64,000 nt of DNA from Treponema_I sp045631425 (GCA_045631425.1 JAZQUR010000085.1:1-64000), one strand, 5' to 3'; numbered from the stretch's first letter, positions 51,739 through 61,530 are shown. Numbers and translations: made by a program. The notes: generated by a model from the sequence alone, not told the origin.

Positions 51739-53448
51739 ATGAAAAGCAATAAGTCCTTTTATGAATTTTTTCTACTCATATTGATGGCTTGTTGCTTTTT
51801 TAGTTGTAGTAAAACTGTAAATGATACAGCTTTTAATACAAAGTTAAATATTGTAGATGTTAGTATTTCTTCTGGGCAGTTTGATTCTGCCGAGAAGATG
51901 CTAAAAAAGCTCGAAAAAGACGCCTTGGGTGTGTATCAGCGTTTGGGAATTATCAAAAGATATTTTTCACTTAGCGAATATCAACTTGCTGAATCATACA
52001 TCAAAAAATCACTAAAAAAACTACCTGATAATATTGAGTTAAACAGTGTTTACGCTCAATTTTTGCTTAGACAAAATCGCTTAGAAGAAGCTGAGACTGT
52101 TGCTAAAAATCTTGTTGGTACAAAATATGCTTCTATTTATTCTGAAGTGCTTTTTACAAAAAACGTAAACCAATCTGATTATTTTTCCAGTGAATATATC
52201 CAACTTTATCTTGATTGTGCAGAGTCAACTGGTGATTCTGTGTGGTTGAAAAACGCTGCTGTTATCGCTGCAAGTAAAGGTGATATGAAGCAAGGTCTTT
52301 CATATAAGCCCTTTATTCTTACTGCAAAAGATTATCCATATTTTTGGGCTTTGCTTGAATACGATACAGAAAATTATGTGGATTCTATAGAAACTCTTGC
52401 CCTTTGTAACGAAACTAATGAAGCAATCTTGTTAAAATCAGACTGTTTGCTTCGTCTTAACGAAATCGATTATGCAAGTGATTATTGGAACGAAAATCTT
52501 GATGTAAACCTAGATGAAAATTTTGGTGATGATAAAATCATTCTCCCATTAGAAATATATTACAATGCTTCTAAATATGCCATAAACAAAGAGGATTACA
52601 CTTCTTCATATAAATATTTGACTTCCATGGTAACTGAATATCCCTATTCAGAAAAAGCTTTGGCTTTATATGCTGACTACGCTTTTTATATGGCAGATGT
52701 TAAAAATCAGCAAAGTAGTTCTGCAAAAAAAACTTCTCTAAAAACTTTGGCTATGGAAAAAATTGATTCATATCCTCGCATTCCTATTTCTGACGTTTTG
52801 TACAGAATGAATAGTGCTTTGGAAAAATCATACTCATCTTCTTTGCTAGTTGAATATTTGCAAACTAAATGGGTTGCAGAAAATTATACAGAAGAAAATA
52901 TTGTTATAGACATTTGGAATACTTTAGAAAAAACTATGGAAAACAATGTTTATGACGAATACGTTTTGAATTTCGCTATTTCATATTTTTCCTTGCATCA
53001 TAAAGAAAAACAGGCTGAATTGATTTTTGCAGATTATGTGAAGCAAAAGTACGGAAACGAAGATTTTGGGAAATATGCTTCTGATTTTGATAGTTGGGAA
53101 GCAGAAACTGCCGCTTGGTATTGTGTAAATAATCAACAATATGATGATGCTCTACGAAATTACGAGAATTTGTGTTTTGAGAGAGATGTTATTCCAAGTT
53201 ATTATGTTCAGATGAATTTAGGCGCAGTTTATAATGCTATGGGAAGTGAAAAGAAAGCGCTAGAAACTTATGGTGTTTTAGCTTCTAAAAATTTGGGTGA
53301 CAAACTTGCTTCTGAAGTGCATTTTAGAATTGGGAATATTCATTACAATCTAAAAGATAAAAAAAATGCTTTGCTTAGCCTAAATTATAGTATCAAACTA
53401 AATCCAGACAATCACAAAGCACGTTTATTGCTCAAAAAATTAGATTAA
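51739..53448 (+). CDS. TPR-repeat lipoprotein
   Basis: A 569-residue protein with a lipoprotein signal: hydrophobic stretch then FFSC, so Cys23 would be lipidated. TPR-like helices run through the protein (KMLKKLEKDALGVYQRLGIIKRYF; SYIKKSLKKLPDNIELNSVYAQFLL; and a canonical C-terminal pair ending LNPDNHKARLLLKKL). It is probably an envelope-anchored scaffold. It starts 5 nt after nusB. Its stop overlaps the groES stop by 4 nt on the opposite strand. Confidence 0.78.
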   Translation: MKSNKSFYEFFLLILMACCFFSCSKTVNDTAFNTKLNIVDVSISSGQFDSAEKMLKKLEKDALGVYQRLGIIKRYFSLSEYQLAESYIKKSLKKLPDNIELNSVYAQFLLRQNRLEEAETVAKNLVGTKYASIYSEVLFTKNVNQSDYFSSEYIQLYLDCAESTGDSVWLKNAAVIAASKGDMKQGLSYKPFILTAKDYPYFWALLEYDTENYVDSIETLALCNETNEAILLKSDCLLRLNEIDYASDYWNENLDVNLDENFGDDKIILPLEIYYNASKYAINKEDYTSSYKYLTSMVTEYPYSEKALALYADYAFYMADVKNQQSSSAKKTSLKTLAMEKIDSYPRIPISDVLYRMNSALEKSYSSSLLVEYLQTKWVAENYTEENIVIDIWNTLEKTMENNVYDEYVLNFAISYFSLHHKEKQAELIFADYVKQKYGNEDFGKYASDFDSWEAETAAWYCVNNQQYDDALRNYENLCFERDVIPSYYVQMNLGAVYNAMGSEKKALETYGVLASKNLGDKLASEVHFRIGNIHYNLKDKKNALLSLNYSIKLNPDNHKARLLLKKLD

Positions 53449-53711
53449 CCAATTTTTGCGATGATATCAGCTGCTTTTAGAATTAGATGATCTTCGCCGT
53501 CAATTTCGATTGATGTTCCAGCATATTTATCATACATAACTCTTTCGCCTGGTTGAACTTTGATTTTGTCAGTATCGTCGCCGATTGCAATTACAGTTGC
53601 AATTTGTGTTTTTTCTTGAGCTGTGTTAGGAATAATAATTCCACTTGCTGTTTTAGCTTCTGTTTTTTCTGTTTTAACTAAAACTCTGTCTGCTAAAGGT
53701 GTAACCTTCAT
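53445..53711 (-). CDS. groES: Co-chaperonin GroES
   Basis: An 88-residue GroES with MKVTPLADRVLVK at the start, the mobile loop EKTEAKTASGIIIPNTAQEK at about 11-30, and VQPGERVMYDKYAGTSIEIDGEDHLIL. The ATG at 53711 follows GGAGG. No groEL is adjacent, as in Treponema pallidum where the two genes are apart. No CIRCE inverted repeat (the HrcA operator) is visible upstream. Confidence 0.95.
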   Translation of the reverse strand: MKVTPLADRVLVKTEKTEAKTASGIIIPNTAQEKTQIATVIAIGDDTDKIKVQPGERVMYDKYAGTSIEIDGEDHLILKAADIIAKIG

Positions 53712-53847
53712 AAAATTCCTCCAAAATTTGGGCAAATTATTTTCAAATTTATATACTTATAATTTAAAAAAAATATTAACTAAGGTCAAGGAAAATGTGT
53801 ATTTTTTGCCCTTTTTTTTTGGTGGAATAGGTTTCTTGGAATATGAA

Positions 53848-53941
53848 ATTGTGTCAAAATGACTCGCTACAATCTTTGAAAAATTTGATTGTGTCAAAAT
53901 TACCCACATGATATTTTCTTTGTTGAAAATTGTGTTGAAAT
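53848..53941 (+). promoter_or_regulatory. Three phased repeats upstream of the sigma-factor promoter
   Basis: ATTGTGTCAAAATGAC (53848-53863), ATTGTGTCAAAATTAC (53888-53903) and a weaker ATTGTGTTGAAAT (53929-53941) are spaced 40 and 41 bp. They lie about 120-210 bp before the expected transcript start, where enhancer sites for sigma-54 activators are usually found. The 367 bp between groES and the sigma gene hold no gene. Confidence 0.6.
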
Positions 53942-54032
53942 ATTAGATTTTCGTTAGTTTTATCATCTTGTTAATTTGTTGTAAAATAAAGAAATAAAAT
54001 TTAATTTGTAATTTTTCTGAAATATTTAAAAG

Positions 54033-54049
54033 TTGGCACGGTTTTTGCA
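54033..54049 (+). promoter_or_regulatory. Sigma-54 (RpoN) -24/-12 promoter of the sigma-70-family gene
   Basis: TTGGCACGGTTTTTGCA matches the full RpoN consensus YTGGCACGRNNNTTGCW at every position. The expected start is near 54060, followed by GGAGG (54068-54072) and ATG at 54079. Confidence 0.88.
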
Positions 54050-54078
54050 AGTAAGTTTGTATACCTTGGAGGTAAACG

Positions 54079-54918
54079 ATGACAAAAGATGATACAGTTT
54101 TAACAATGTACTTAAGAGAAATCAACAAGATTCCTCTATTAACTCGTGAAGAAGAAAACGAACTTGCACTAAAAGCCAAAGCTGGTGATGTTGCAGCAAA
54201 AAATAAAATCGTAAATGCGAACCTTAGATTCGTTATTACAGTTGCAAAAAAATATCAAAATCATGGTTTAGATTTAACAGATTTGATTAGCGAAGGAAAC
54301 CTTGGATTGCTTACAGCTATCGAAAAATTTGATACAACAAAGGGTTATCACTTTATTTCTTATGCTGTTTGGTGGATTCGTCAAAGCATTTTGAAAGCAA
54401 TTTGCGAAAAATCAAGAATGATTCGTCTTCCATTGAACCGTGCAAATGAGCTTGTTCAAATCGAAAAAGCAAAGAAAACTATTTCTGCAAATCTTAGCGA
54501 AGACGAAGAAATTAGAGAAATTGCTGGAATGCTAAATATGAGTGAAGCTCACGTTCGTGATATGATTAATATTGCTCATGATATGGTTTCTCTTGATTCT
54601 GCTGTACGTCCAAATGATTCTGAAAGTTCTTCTGTTGGTGAGTTTATCGAAGACACAATGTATACTCGCCCTGAAGATGAGGTTATCAACCAAGGTATGA
54701 AAGAAGATATTGCTAAGGTTTTAGCAACATTGACTGAAAAAGAAGCTGAAGTTTTACGCTATCGTTTTGGTCTTGAAGGTCACAAATCAATGTCATTAAA
54801 AGAAGTAGGTGATGTATTTAACCTTACAAAAGAAAGAATTCGTCAAATCGAGAAAAAAGCTATAAAAAGACTTCAACATCCTGTTAGAGCAAAACGCCTA
54901 GCAGCTTATATTGCATAA
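54079..54918 (+). CDS. Alternative (group 2-like) sigma-70-family RNA polymerase sigma factor
   Basis: A 279-residue sigma factor with regions 1.2 (YLREINKIPLLTREEE), 2 (LRFVITVAKKYQNHGLDLTDLISEGNLGL, then YAVWWIRQSI), 3 and 4 (LRYRFGLEG, SLKEVGDVFNLTKERIRQIEKKAIKRL). It lacks the long N-terminal region 1.1 and the nonconserved insert of the housekeeping factor, so it is probably an RpoS/RpoD-like alternative factor. Upstream is a perfect sigma-54 promoter, so its expression should depend on RpoN and an enhancer-binding activator, as for rpoS in Borrelia. Confidence 0.9.
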   Translation: MTKDDTVLTMYLREINKIPLLTREEENELALKAKAGDVAAKNKIVNANLRFVITVAKKYQNHGLDLTDLISEGNLGLLTAIEKFDTTKGYHFISYAVWWIRQSILKAICEKSRMIRLPLNRANELVQIEKAKKTISANLSEDEEIREIAGMLNMSEAHVRDMINIAHDMVSLDSAVRPNDSESSSVGEFIEDTMYTRPEDEVINQGMKEDIAKVLATLTEKEAEVLRYRFGLEGHKSMSLKEVGDVFNLTKERIRQIEKKAIKRLQHPVRAKRLAAYIA

Positions 54919-54930
54919 AGTTAATAAAAA

Positions 54931-57057
54931 TTAGTTTTCGGCGAGAATATCCTCCCTCGCCATTTCCATAATCTCTTTGTCATTAATGGGGTCCGCAATT
55001 CCTAGGGTAAAATATCCGGATTGTTGGATCCCATTTATATCTCCAGGCCCTCTAAGTTTCAAATCTTCTTCTGCAATAAAAAATCCATCATTACTTGAAT
55101 ATAAAACTTTCATGCGTTGTTTGCCGATTTCAGAGAGTTTTTGGCTGTAAATCAAAAAGCAGTATGATTGCTGACTTCCACGTCCAACTCGTCCACGTAA
55201 TTGGTGAAGTGCTGCAAGTCCAAAGCGTTCTGCGCCTTCGATTACCATACAGGTGGCGTTTGGCACGTCAACTCCAACTTCTACAACAGTAGTTGCTATC
55301 AAAACTTGGATAGAACCGTCTCGAAATCCGTTTAATATTTCGTTTTGTTGCTCTTCATCAACTTTTGAGTGAACTAAGGCGCATTTATATTCTGGGTAAA
55401 CTTGTTGGCTTAAAAATGCATACATTTCTTCTGCGGATTTTAGAGGCATTACTCGGTTTTCGCTTTCTTGCGGGTCAACTTCTTCTCCCTCAATCAAGGG
55501 ATAAACAAAATATGCTTGATGGCCTTTTTGAAGTTCTTGACGAACAGCCTCGTAAACTTTGAATTCGTTGCCCTGAGCTGTAAGGTGAGTTGTAATAGGC
55601 TTTCGCCCAGATGGCATGGTTTTTATAGTTGAAACGTCCAAATCCCCAAAAATTGTTAGAGCTAAAGTTTGGGGAATTGGAGTGGCGCTCATCAAAAGTA
55701 AATCTGGTTGTCGAGGAAGCTCTCCATTTTTCATTTTGTCCATTTGATCTAGGGATGTTCGACCTTTGTCCAAAATGGCACTTCGTTGAACTACTCCGAA
55801 GCGATGTTGCTCATCAATTACAACAAATCGCAAATTTTTATATTGTATGCTTTGTGAAAATAAAGCATGTGTACCAATCACAATATCAACTAAGCCTGAT
55901 TTTAGCGCGTTTAGCAAAGTTTTCCGCCCAGCAGTGTTTATATTGCCTGTTAAAAATGCAATTCGCACATTTAGCGGCTCAAGAATTTTGGAAGCATTTT
56001 CAGCGTGTTGTTTTGAGAGAATTTCCGTTGGTGCAAGGATTGCAACTTGTCCACCGTAGTCGATTGAGCGCAAAGCAAGAAAAAAAGCGGTTAAAGTTTT
56101 TCCAGAGCCAACATCCCCTTGTAAAAGTCTTGCCATTCGAAATGGATTGTCGTCTTTTATCACTTGAGATTCTGACAAATCCATATCAATGTTCATTTCG
56201 TAAATAACTTTTTTCTGGTCCTCGGTTAGAGGGAAGGGAAGACGTTGATATAGAAGTTTTTGTCGTGGCGAAAGTGAAGATTCAAAATCCTTTGGAGGTT
56301 CCTTTGAACAAAGCGTTTCTATGTTTTTTTTTCGCTGTTTTGCTCTTTCTAAAACTGTTTTTTGGAAATTGTAGAGTTCTTCGTAGATTAGAGTTTTTTT
56401 TGCATCTAAAGCTTCTTGCATATTTTCTGGTTTGTGCATTTTGAAAATAGCGTCGTTTTTAGAAAGCAAATTTCTCTTTTGCATGATATTTTCAGGAATT
56501 TCGTTTTCGATGCCTTTGCAATATTGAGTTAAAGCTTTATCAATTACTTTTCGAAGTTGAAGTTGAGTTAATCCTTGGGTTAATGGATAAATTGGTAAAA
56601 CTTTTGAGTTTGGAACTTCTGTATTTCTGTAGTCGTCGATAGAAGTGTCTTGTGCGATACATTCTGCATCGAAACTTGTGCACTGTAGTTCGCCGTATCT
56701 TAGGACAAACTTTCCGGTGACGGAAATCACAGAGTTTTCAGGTAGTGTTTTTGCAAGAAATGGTCGGTTAAAGCAAACTAAAGCGGCGGTTCCAGTTCCG
56801 TCATCAATTCGGATACGGAGAGTTCGCATTTTTCCGTATCCAAAATATTCGTGGCTAAGAACCTGTGCAATAGTATGAACTTTTCCTGTGTTAAACTGAC
56901 TTATGCTGATTTTTTTTGTTCTATCTTCAAAATCTCTTGGCCAATAGGATAATAAGTCTGCAACGGTAAAAATCCCAACTTTTGCCAAAGTTTTCGCCAT
57001 TGTAGGACCAATTCCCGAAAGAGAAGAAACAGGTGTTTCAATTGAAGATAATTTCAT
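54931..57057 (-). CDS. recG: ATP-dependent DNA helicase RecG
   Basis: A 708-residue RecG that remodels stalled forks and Holliday junctions. It has a wedge/OB domain (LSGIGPTMAKTLAKVGIFTVADLLSYWPRDFED at about 14-46, ITVTGKFVLRYGELQ), Walker A GDVGSGKT near 310, the DEQHRFG box, SATPIPQTLALT, and the C-terminal helicase motifs VEVGVDVPNAT and QLRGRVGRG. No ribosome site precedes the ATG. It starts 20 nt after yggT and is probably in one operon with it. Confidence 0.95.
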   Translation of the reverse strand: MKLSSIETPVSSLSGIGPTMAKTLAKVGIFTVADLLSYWPRDFEDRTKKISISQFNTGKVHTIAQVLSHEYFGYGKMRTLRIRIDDGTGTAALVCFNRPFLAKTLPENSVISVTGKFVLRYGELQCTSFDAECIAQDTSIDDYRNTEVPNSKVLPIYPLTQGLTQLQLRKVIDKALTQYCKGIENEIPENIMQKRNLLSKNDAIFKMHKPENMQEALDAKKTLIYEELYNFQKTVLERAKQRKKNIETLCSKEPPKDFESSLSPRQKLLYQRLPFPLTEDQKKVIYEMNIDMDLSESQVIKDDNPFRMARLLQGDVGSGKTLTAFFLALRSIDYGGQVAILAPTEILSKQHAENASKILEPLNVRIAFLTGNINTAGRKTLLNALKSGLVDIVIGTHALFSQSIQYKNLRFVVIDEQHRFGVVQRSAILDKGRTSLDQMDKMKNGELPRQPDLLLMSATPIPQTLALTIFGDLDVSTIKTMPSGRKPITTHLTAQGNEFKVYEAVRQELQKGHQAYFVYPLIEGEEVDPQESENRVMPLKSAEEMYAFLSQQVYPEYKCALVHSKVDEEQQNEILNGFRDGSIQVLIATTVVEVGVDVPNATCMVIEGAERFGLAALHQLRGRVGRGSQQSYCFLIYSQKLSEIGKQRMKVLYSSNDGFFIAEEDLKLRGPGDINGIQQSGYFTLGIADPINDKEIMEMAREDILAEN

Positions 57058-57077
57058 ATATCAGTTAGAGTTAAAAA

Positions 57078-57662
57078 TTAGAATGGTAAAAATGTTAATA
57101 ATTTTGCTACTAATCCAAAAATCCAACTACCAACAATTTGGAGTAAGATACTTGCAACAAGTGTGATTCCAAGACCCATTTTGTTTGAAACAATTTTGTC
57201 TTTGAAAACAATGCTTGTAACTTTTGATTGAACTGGATAAATAATTCTGTCCAAATTTGTCCAAAGGGAAGATGAATAATCTTTTTTTAGCAATGCTACG
57301 ATAAGACGGATTAAAAGCAAAATGTTGTAAACTGTTAAAATACTTGAAATTGCAGTCCAACACACTTGGATAATTGATGCAATTAGATATCCAACTGAAA
57401 ATCCACCGTAAAATAACATTTGGTTGATTAAACTTGATGCAATACTTAGAACACCGATTGCTACGATTGGAGAAAAGTCGATAGCACCAATTTGTAGGAA
57501 TCTGATTTTTCTAAAAATATTTAGATATGGGTCGCAAACTTTTGATAAAAATTGACCAAAAGCGGAGTAGTTTAATTCTGGTAACCAAGTTAAAACAATG
57601 CGAATAATACATAAAAGTGTGTAAATTGAAATCACTGATGTAATTAATCTAAAAAGAAACAT
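57078..57662 (-). CDS. YggT-family membrane protein
   Basis: A 194-residue protein with four or five hydrophobic helices and two YggT units; the first contains IRIVLTWLPELNYSAFGQFLSKVCDPYLNIFR with the family's PYL. YggT proteins are often encoded near envelope or division genes and may help osmotic tolerance; the exact role is unknown. It lies between dnaE and recG on the same strand. A ribosome site (AGAGG) precedes the ATG. Confidence 0.83.
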   Translation of the reverse strand: MFLFRLITSVISIYTLLCIIRIVLTWLPELNYSAFGQFLSKVCDPYLNIFRKIRFLQIGAIDFSPIVAIGVLSIASSLINQMLFYGGFSVGYLIASIIQVCWTAISSILTVYNILLLIRLIVALLKKDYSSSLWTNLDRIIYPVQSKVTSIVFKDKIVSNKMGLGITLVASILLQIVGSWIFGLVAKLLTFLPF

Positions 57663-57722
57663 ATTTATACCTCTTATAAAAAGTTAATGAGGAAATATCA
57701 ATTTCCGAATAAACTTTTTTGC

Positions 57723-57822
57723 GCTGTTTTGTAACGTAGTGAAAAACAGCAAAAGATATGATAGTTTGCAACGCAAACTTTAGGAATAAACACTTCGACG
57801 CAATTTCAGGAGAAGTGTTTAT
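57723..57822 (-). repeat. Structured repeat family R2, copy 2 (between dnaE and yggT)
   Basis: On the minus strand: an 11-bp stem with 15-nt loop (57812-57822 with 57786-57796), then AGTTTGC/GCAAACT (57763-57769/57773-57779). These match copy 1 at 48271-48330. An additional GCTGTTTT/AAAACAGC hairpin (57723-57730/57743-57750) follows. As in copy 1, the element lies after one gene and before the next in the direction of transcription. Confidence 0.75.
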
Positions 57823-57883
57823 TTATAATTCTTTGTTTTCCTTAACAATTTTATTATATCGTTTTTTTCGATATTGTAAATAT

Positions 57884-60800
57884 TTAACTTTTCCATACTT
57901 CCACGATGCCTGGAAGTGTGGCGATTTCTTCAAGAACTTCATCGCTAGAAGAAATCTTTGTACTAGGACTAGCTGTTAATGTGTATGATTTTCCAAATAT
58001 ATCTATATGAAAATATACTGAACAATTGCCTTCAAGTCCAAACAAATAATCTTGTAATCCACGAAGTTCTTTCTCAGATACGAGATTTTCTCTGAATCTA
58101 ATGTGAACTTCTTGAATTGATTTTTCCTGCAATTCATTTGGGTTAAGCACTTCATCAACTAGCAAGGATGGATATTCACGGCTTTTGTCGATTTTTCCAG
58201 TTAATGCCACAACTGCATCTGGTGTGATTACAGAGCTGTATTTTTCCCATGTTTTTGGGAAGAATGTTATGTCTAAAGTGCCGTCAAAGTCTTCTAGTTT
58301 TGCAAAAGCCATTGGTGCACCTTTTTTTGTAACAATTGTGCGAATTTCTTTTATCATCCCAATGATGGTATAAGGTTTGTCTGGCTGTGTTCTTGAAATA
58401 CCTGATGTTTGCAAATTGGTACATCGACTGATTGTTGTTTTAAACTGATCAAGTGGGTGTCCTGAAATGTAAAAGCCTAAAAGCTCTTTTTCTACAGCAA
58501 GTTTTTCTAGAGGAGTCCAGTCTGGTGTGTCTACAAAAACAAAATCCACAAATTCTTTGATACCTGCTTCTTCAAAAAGACTGATTGCACCGTATTGGTT
58601 TGCTTCTTTTATCTTTTCAACGTGATTTATGGCGTTTTCCATGTTTGAAAGAAGCAATGGTCGGCTTTGACCAAGATTGTCAAATGCACCAGTTTTGATA
58701 AGAAGTTCGATAGGTTTTTTACCAACGCTTCTAATATCAACTCTTTCAAGGAAGTCCATAAAACTTTTGTAAGGTCCGTCTTTTTTGCGTTTTTCAACGA
58801 TTTCCTCTGCAGCACCTTCTCCAAGACCTTTGATTCCCATAAGTCCGTAAACGATTCTTCCATCAACTACGTCGAAAACTTTGTCAGAGCGGTTTACATC
58901 CGGTGGGTCAATGGCAAGACCCATGGCTCGACCTTCTGCAATATATTGTGGAACCTTGTCCGTAGAGGTGATTTCGTTTGTTAAGTTGGCTGCAATAAAT
59001 TCTGCAGGAAAGTGTGCTTTTAAATATCCTGTGCGATATGCAACAACTGAATAGGCTGCTGCGTGAGATTTGTTAAATCCGTACCCAGCAAATGGAACCA
59101 TGATTTCAAAGATTTCTTCTGCGTGTTCTTTGGTAAACCCTTGTTTTAATGCACCTTCAACGAACTCTTCTTTTTTCTGCATCAAAACTTCTAGTTTTTT
59201 CTTACCCATAGCACGACGAAGCATATCAGCGCCACCAAGTGAGAATCCTGCAATTCTCTGAGCAACTTGCATAACCTGTTCTTGGTAAACCATAACCCCG
59301 TATGTTTCTTTTAGTAAGTCTTCAAGACATGGGTCAGGATAGTGAACTGTTTCTGGTTTCCATTTTCCGTCAATGTATTGCGGGATGTAATCCATAGGAC
59401 CAGGACGATACAAAGCGTTCAAAGCAACAAGCTCTTCAACACAACGAGGCTGAAGTTGCTTCATGATTTTTTGCATACCGGGACTTTCAAACTGGAAAAT
59501 CGCAACTGCTTCACCACGACAGAACAAGTCAAAGGTTTTTTCGTCGTCGATAGGAGCTTCATTTGTATCAAAATTTTCAAATCCTGGTCGCTTTCTAATA
59601 ATTTGCTCTGCGTATTTTATAAGAGTTAAAGTTTTTAGCCCCAAATAGTCCATTTTTACAAGCCCACATGGCTCGATAATATCCATTGTGTATTGAACTG
59701 CAACTTTTCCAGTTTTAGAATCCTTGTAAACAGGAGCCCAATCAGGCAAAGCTGAACGACCAATAACGATACCAGAAGCGTGAAGGGAAGTGTTTCTGTT
59801 TACGTCTTCAAGTTTGTAACAGATTTCAAACAATTTTTGATATTTTGGCTCATCTTTATATGGAATAAGTTGACCAAAATCAGGGTGTTTTTCATCTGGT
59901 TCTTTAAAAGCATCTGCTAGGTGAACTTTTGCCCCTTCTGGAATGCACTTTTTTAGCATATTCACTTCAGAAAGTGGAATGCCCAAAGCTCGGCCAACGT
60001 CAGCCAAAACTGCTTTTGGTTTTAGCGTTCCAAAGGTGATAATGTGACCAACTTGAGGATCTCCGTATTTTTCACGAGTATATTCGATAACACGTTGACG
60101 GCCTTCGAAGCACATGTCAACGTCAAAGTCGGGCATGGAAACACGTTCTGGATTTAGGAAGCGTTCAAAAATCAACCCGTATTTAAATGGGTCAATATCT
60201 GTGATTGTCATGGCGTAAGCAACAAGGGAACCTGCCCCTGAACCACGCCCCGGTCCGATTGGAACTCCGTTATTTTTTGACCAGTTGATAAAATCCCAAA
60301 CAATCAAAAAGTAGCCTGAAAATCCCATTTGGAAAATGATACCAAGTTCGTATTCTGCACGTTTTCTAATTTCTTCAGTAATTGTGCCATATCTTTTTTC
60401 AAGACCGGTGTAAACTAAGTGCCGAACATAATCATCTTGATTTTTGAATTCTGGTGGAATCTCGTAAACTGGCAAACAATCTTTTAATTGTTCAGTTTTA
60501 TATTGAGGAATTGTTAAATCGCACATGTCAGCGATTTTTTTTGTATTTGTGATTAATTCTGGTAAGTCTGGATATAAAGCTGCCATTTCTGCACCAGTTT
60601 TCATGTAATAAACTGGGCCTCCTGGCATTTTCCCGTGAGGTTCTGATTGAAGTTTTTTACGTCCGATACAAACTAGGATATCTTGAGCTTCTGCATCATC
60701 TTCATCAACGTAGTGAATATCGTTTGTTACAACCATTGGAATATCAAATTTTCGTGCAATGGCAACAAGTTTTGGCGCAACACGATCTTCATCATCAATT

Positions 60801-61381
60801 CCGTGTTTTTGAAGCTCAATGTAAAAATGGTCTTTTCCAAAAATTTCAGAATAAGTTTGTACCATTTTTTCAGCTTCTTCATCTTTTCCAGCCAATAAAA
60901 GCTGTGGAAGTTGCCCTGCCACACAGGCTGTAAGACAAATTAGCCCCTCAGAATATTGGCGAATAAGTTCTTCATCAATTCGGGGTTTGTAATACATACC
61001 TTCAGTGTAAGAAAGACTTGTAAGATAGCAAAGATTTTTGTATCCCTGAACATTTTTAGCAATCAAAATTAAGTGATAATATTTGTTTCCTTCTTCAGTT
61101 CCCTTTCGCTCCTTACGACTACCACCTGCAACATAAAATTCGCACCCAACAAGTGGATTAATGCCTTCTTTATGACAAAGCTGCTCAAAGCGCAAAGCCC
61201 CAAACATATTTCCGTGGTCAGTTAAAGCCAAGGCACTCATGCCAAGTTCCTTTGCTCGTTTTACAAGTTTAGTGATTTTAGAAGCACCGTCTAAAAGAGA
61301 ATAATCAGAGTGTACGTGAAGGTGAACAAAGTCATCCTTTGGGATTTCTGTTTGTTCAGTATTTTCAATATTATCAGCCAT
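57884..61381 (-). CDS. dnaE: DNA polymerase III alpha subunit
   Basis: A 1165-residue replicative polymerase. The PHP domain opens with FVHLHVHSDYSLLDGASK; the palm carries RGSGAGSLVAYAM and the catalytic acidic motif PDFDVDMCFEGRQ; tRNA-like fingers and a C-terminal OB-fold region (YTIIGMIKEIRTIVTKKGAPMAFAKLEDFDG) follow. This is the Gram-negative-type DnaE without built-in exonuclease. I chose ATG 61381, not the longer frame to 61438. A TATAAT (61388-61393) lies 6 nt before it and there is no Shine-Dalgarno, so a leaderless message is plausible. Confidence 0.95.
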   Translation of the reverse strand: MADNIENTEQTEIPKDDFVHLHVHSDYSLLDGASKITKLVKRAKELGMSALALTDHGNMFGALRFEQLCHKEGINPLVGCEFYVAGGSRKERKGTEEGNKYYHLILIAKNVQGYKNLCYLTSLSYTEGMYYKPRIDEELIRQYSEGLICLTACVAGQLPQLLLAGKDEEAEKMVQTYSEIFGKDHFYIELQKHGIDDEDRVAPKLVAIARKFDIPMVVTNDIHYVDEDDAEAQDILVCIGRKKLQSEPHGKMPGGPVYYMKTGAEMAALYPDLPELITNTKKIADMCDLTIPQYKTEQLKDCLPVYEIPPEFKNQDDYVRHLVYTGLEKRYGTITEEIRKRAEYELGIIFQMGFSGYFLIVWDFINWSKNNGVPIGPGRGSGAGSLVAYAMTITDIDPFKYGLIFERFLNPERVSMPDFDVDMCFEGRQRVIEYTREKYGDPQVGHIITFGTLKPKAVLADVGRALGIPLSEVNMLKKCIPEGAKVHLADAFKEPDEKHPDFGQLIPYKDEPKYQKLFEICYKLEDVNRNTSLHASGIVIGRSALPDWAPVYKDSKTGKVAVQYTMDIIEPCGLVKMDYLGLKTLTLIKYAEQIIRKRPGFENFDTNEAPIDDEKTFDLFCRGEAVAIFQFESPGMQKIMKQLQPRCVEELVALNALYRPGPMDYIPQYIDGKWKPETVHYPDPCLEDLLKETYGVMVYQEQVMQVAQRIAGFSLGGADMLRRAMGKKKLEVLMQKKEEFVEGALKQGFTKEHAEEIFEIMVPFAGYGFNKSHAAAYSVVAYRTGYLKAHFPAEFIAANLTNEITSTDKVPQYIAEGRAMGLAIDPPDVNRSDKVFDVVDGRIVYGLMGIKGLGEGAAEEIVEKRKKDGPYKSFMDFLERVDIRSVGKKPIELLIKTGAFDNLGQSRPLLLSNMENAINHVEKIKEANQYGAISLFEEAGIKEFVDFVFVDTPDWTPLEKLAVEKELLGFYISGHPLDQFKTTISRCTNLQTSGISRTQPDKPYTIIGMIKEIRTIVTKKGAPMAFAKLEDFDGTLDITFFPKTWEKYSSVITPDAVVALTGKIDKSREYPSLLVDEVLNPNELQEKSIQEVHIRFRENLVSEKELRGLQDYLFGLEGNCSVYFHIDIFGKSYTLTASPSTKISSSDEVLEEIATLPGIVEVWKS

Positions 61382-61530
61382 AATTGCATTATAGCATTTT
61401 TTAGGGAAAATGTATTGCTTTTTGGAAATATTATGCAAGGATTTTTAGGAAGTAAGTTGAAAAAAAATTAGGTTGGTTTGATTTTGCTCACCAAACGAAG
61501 ATACAGAAAGTGTATTTAAACTTGCAGGGA

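Noticed and set aside
53712..53850. CIRCE heat-shock operator upstream of groES
   Set aside because: No TTAGCACTC/GAGTGCTAA inverted repeat is present.
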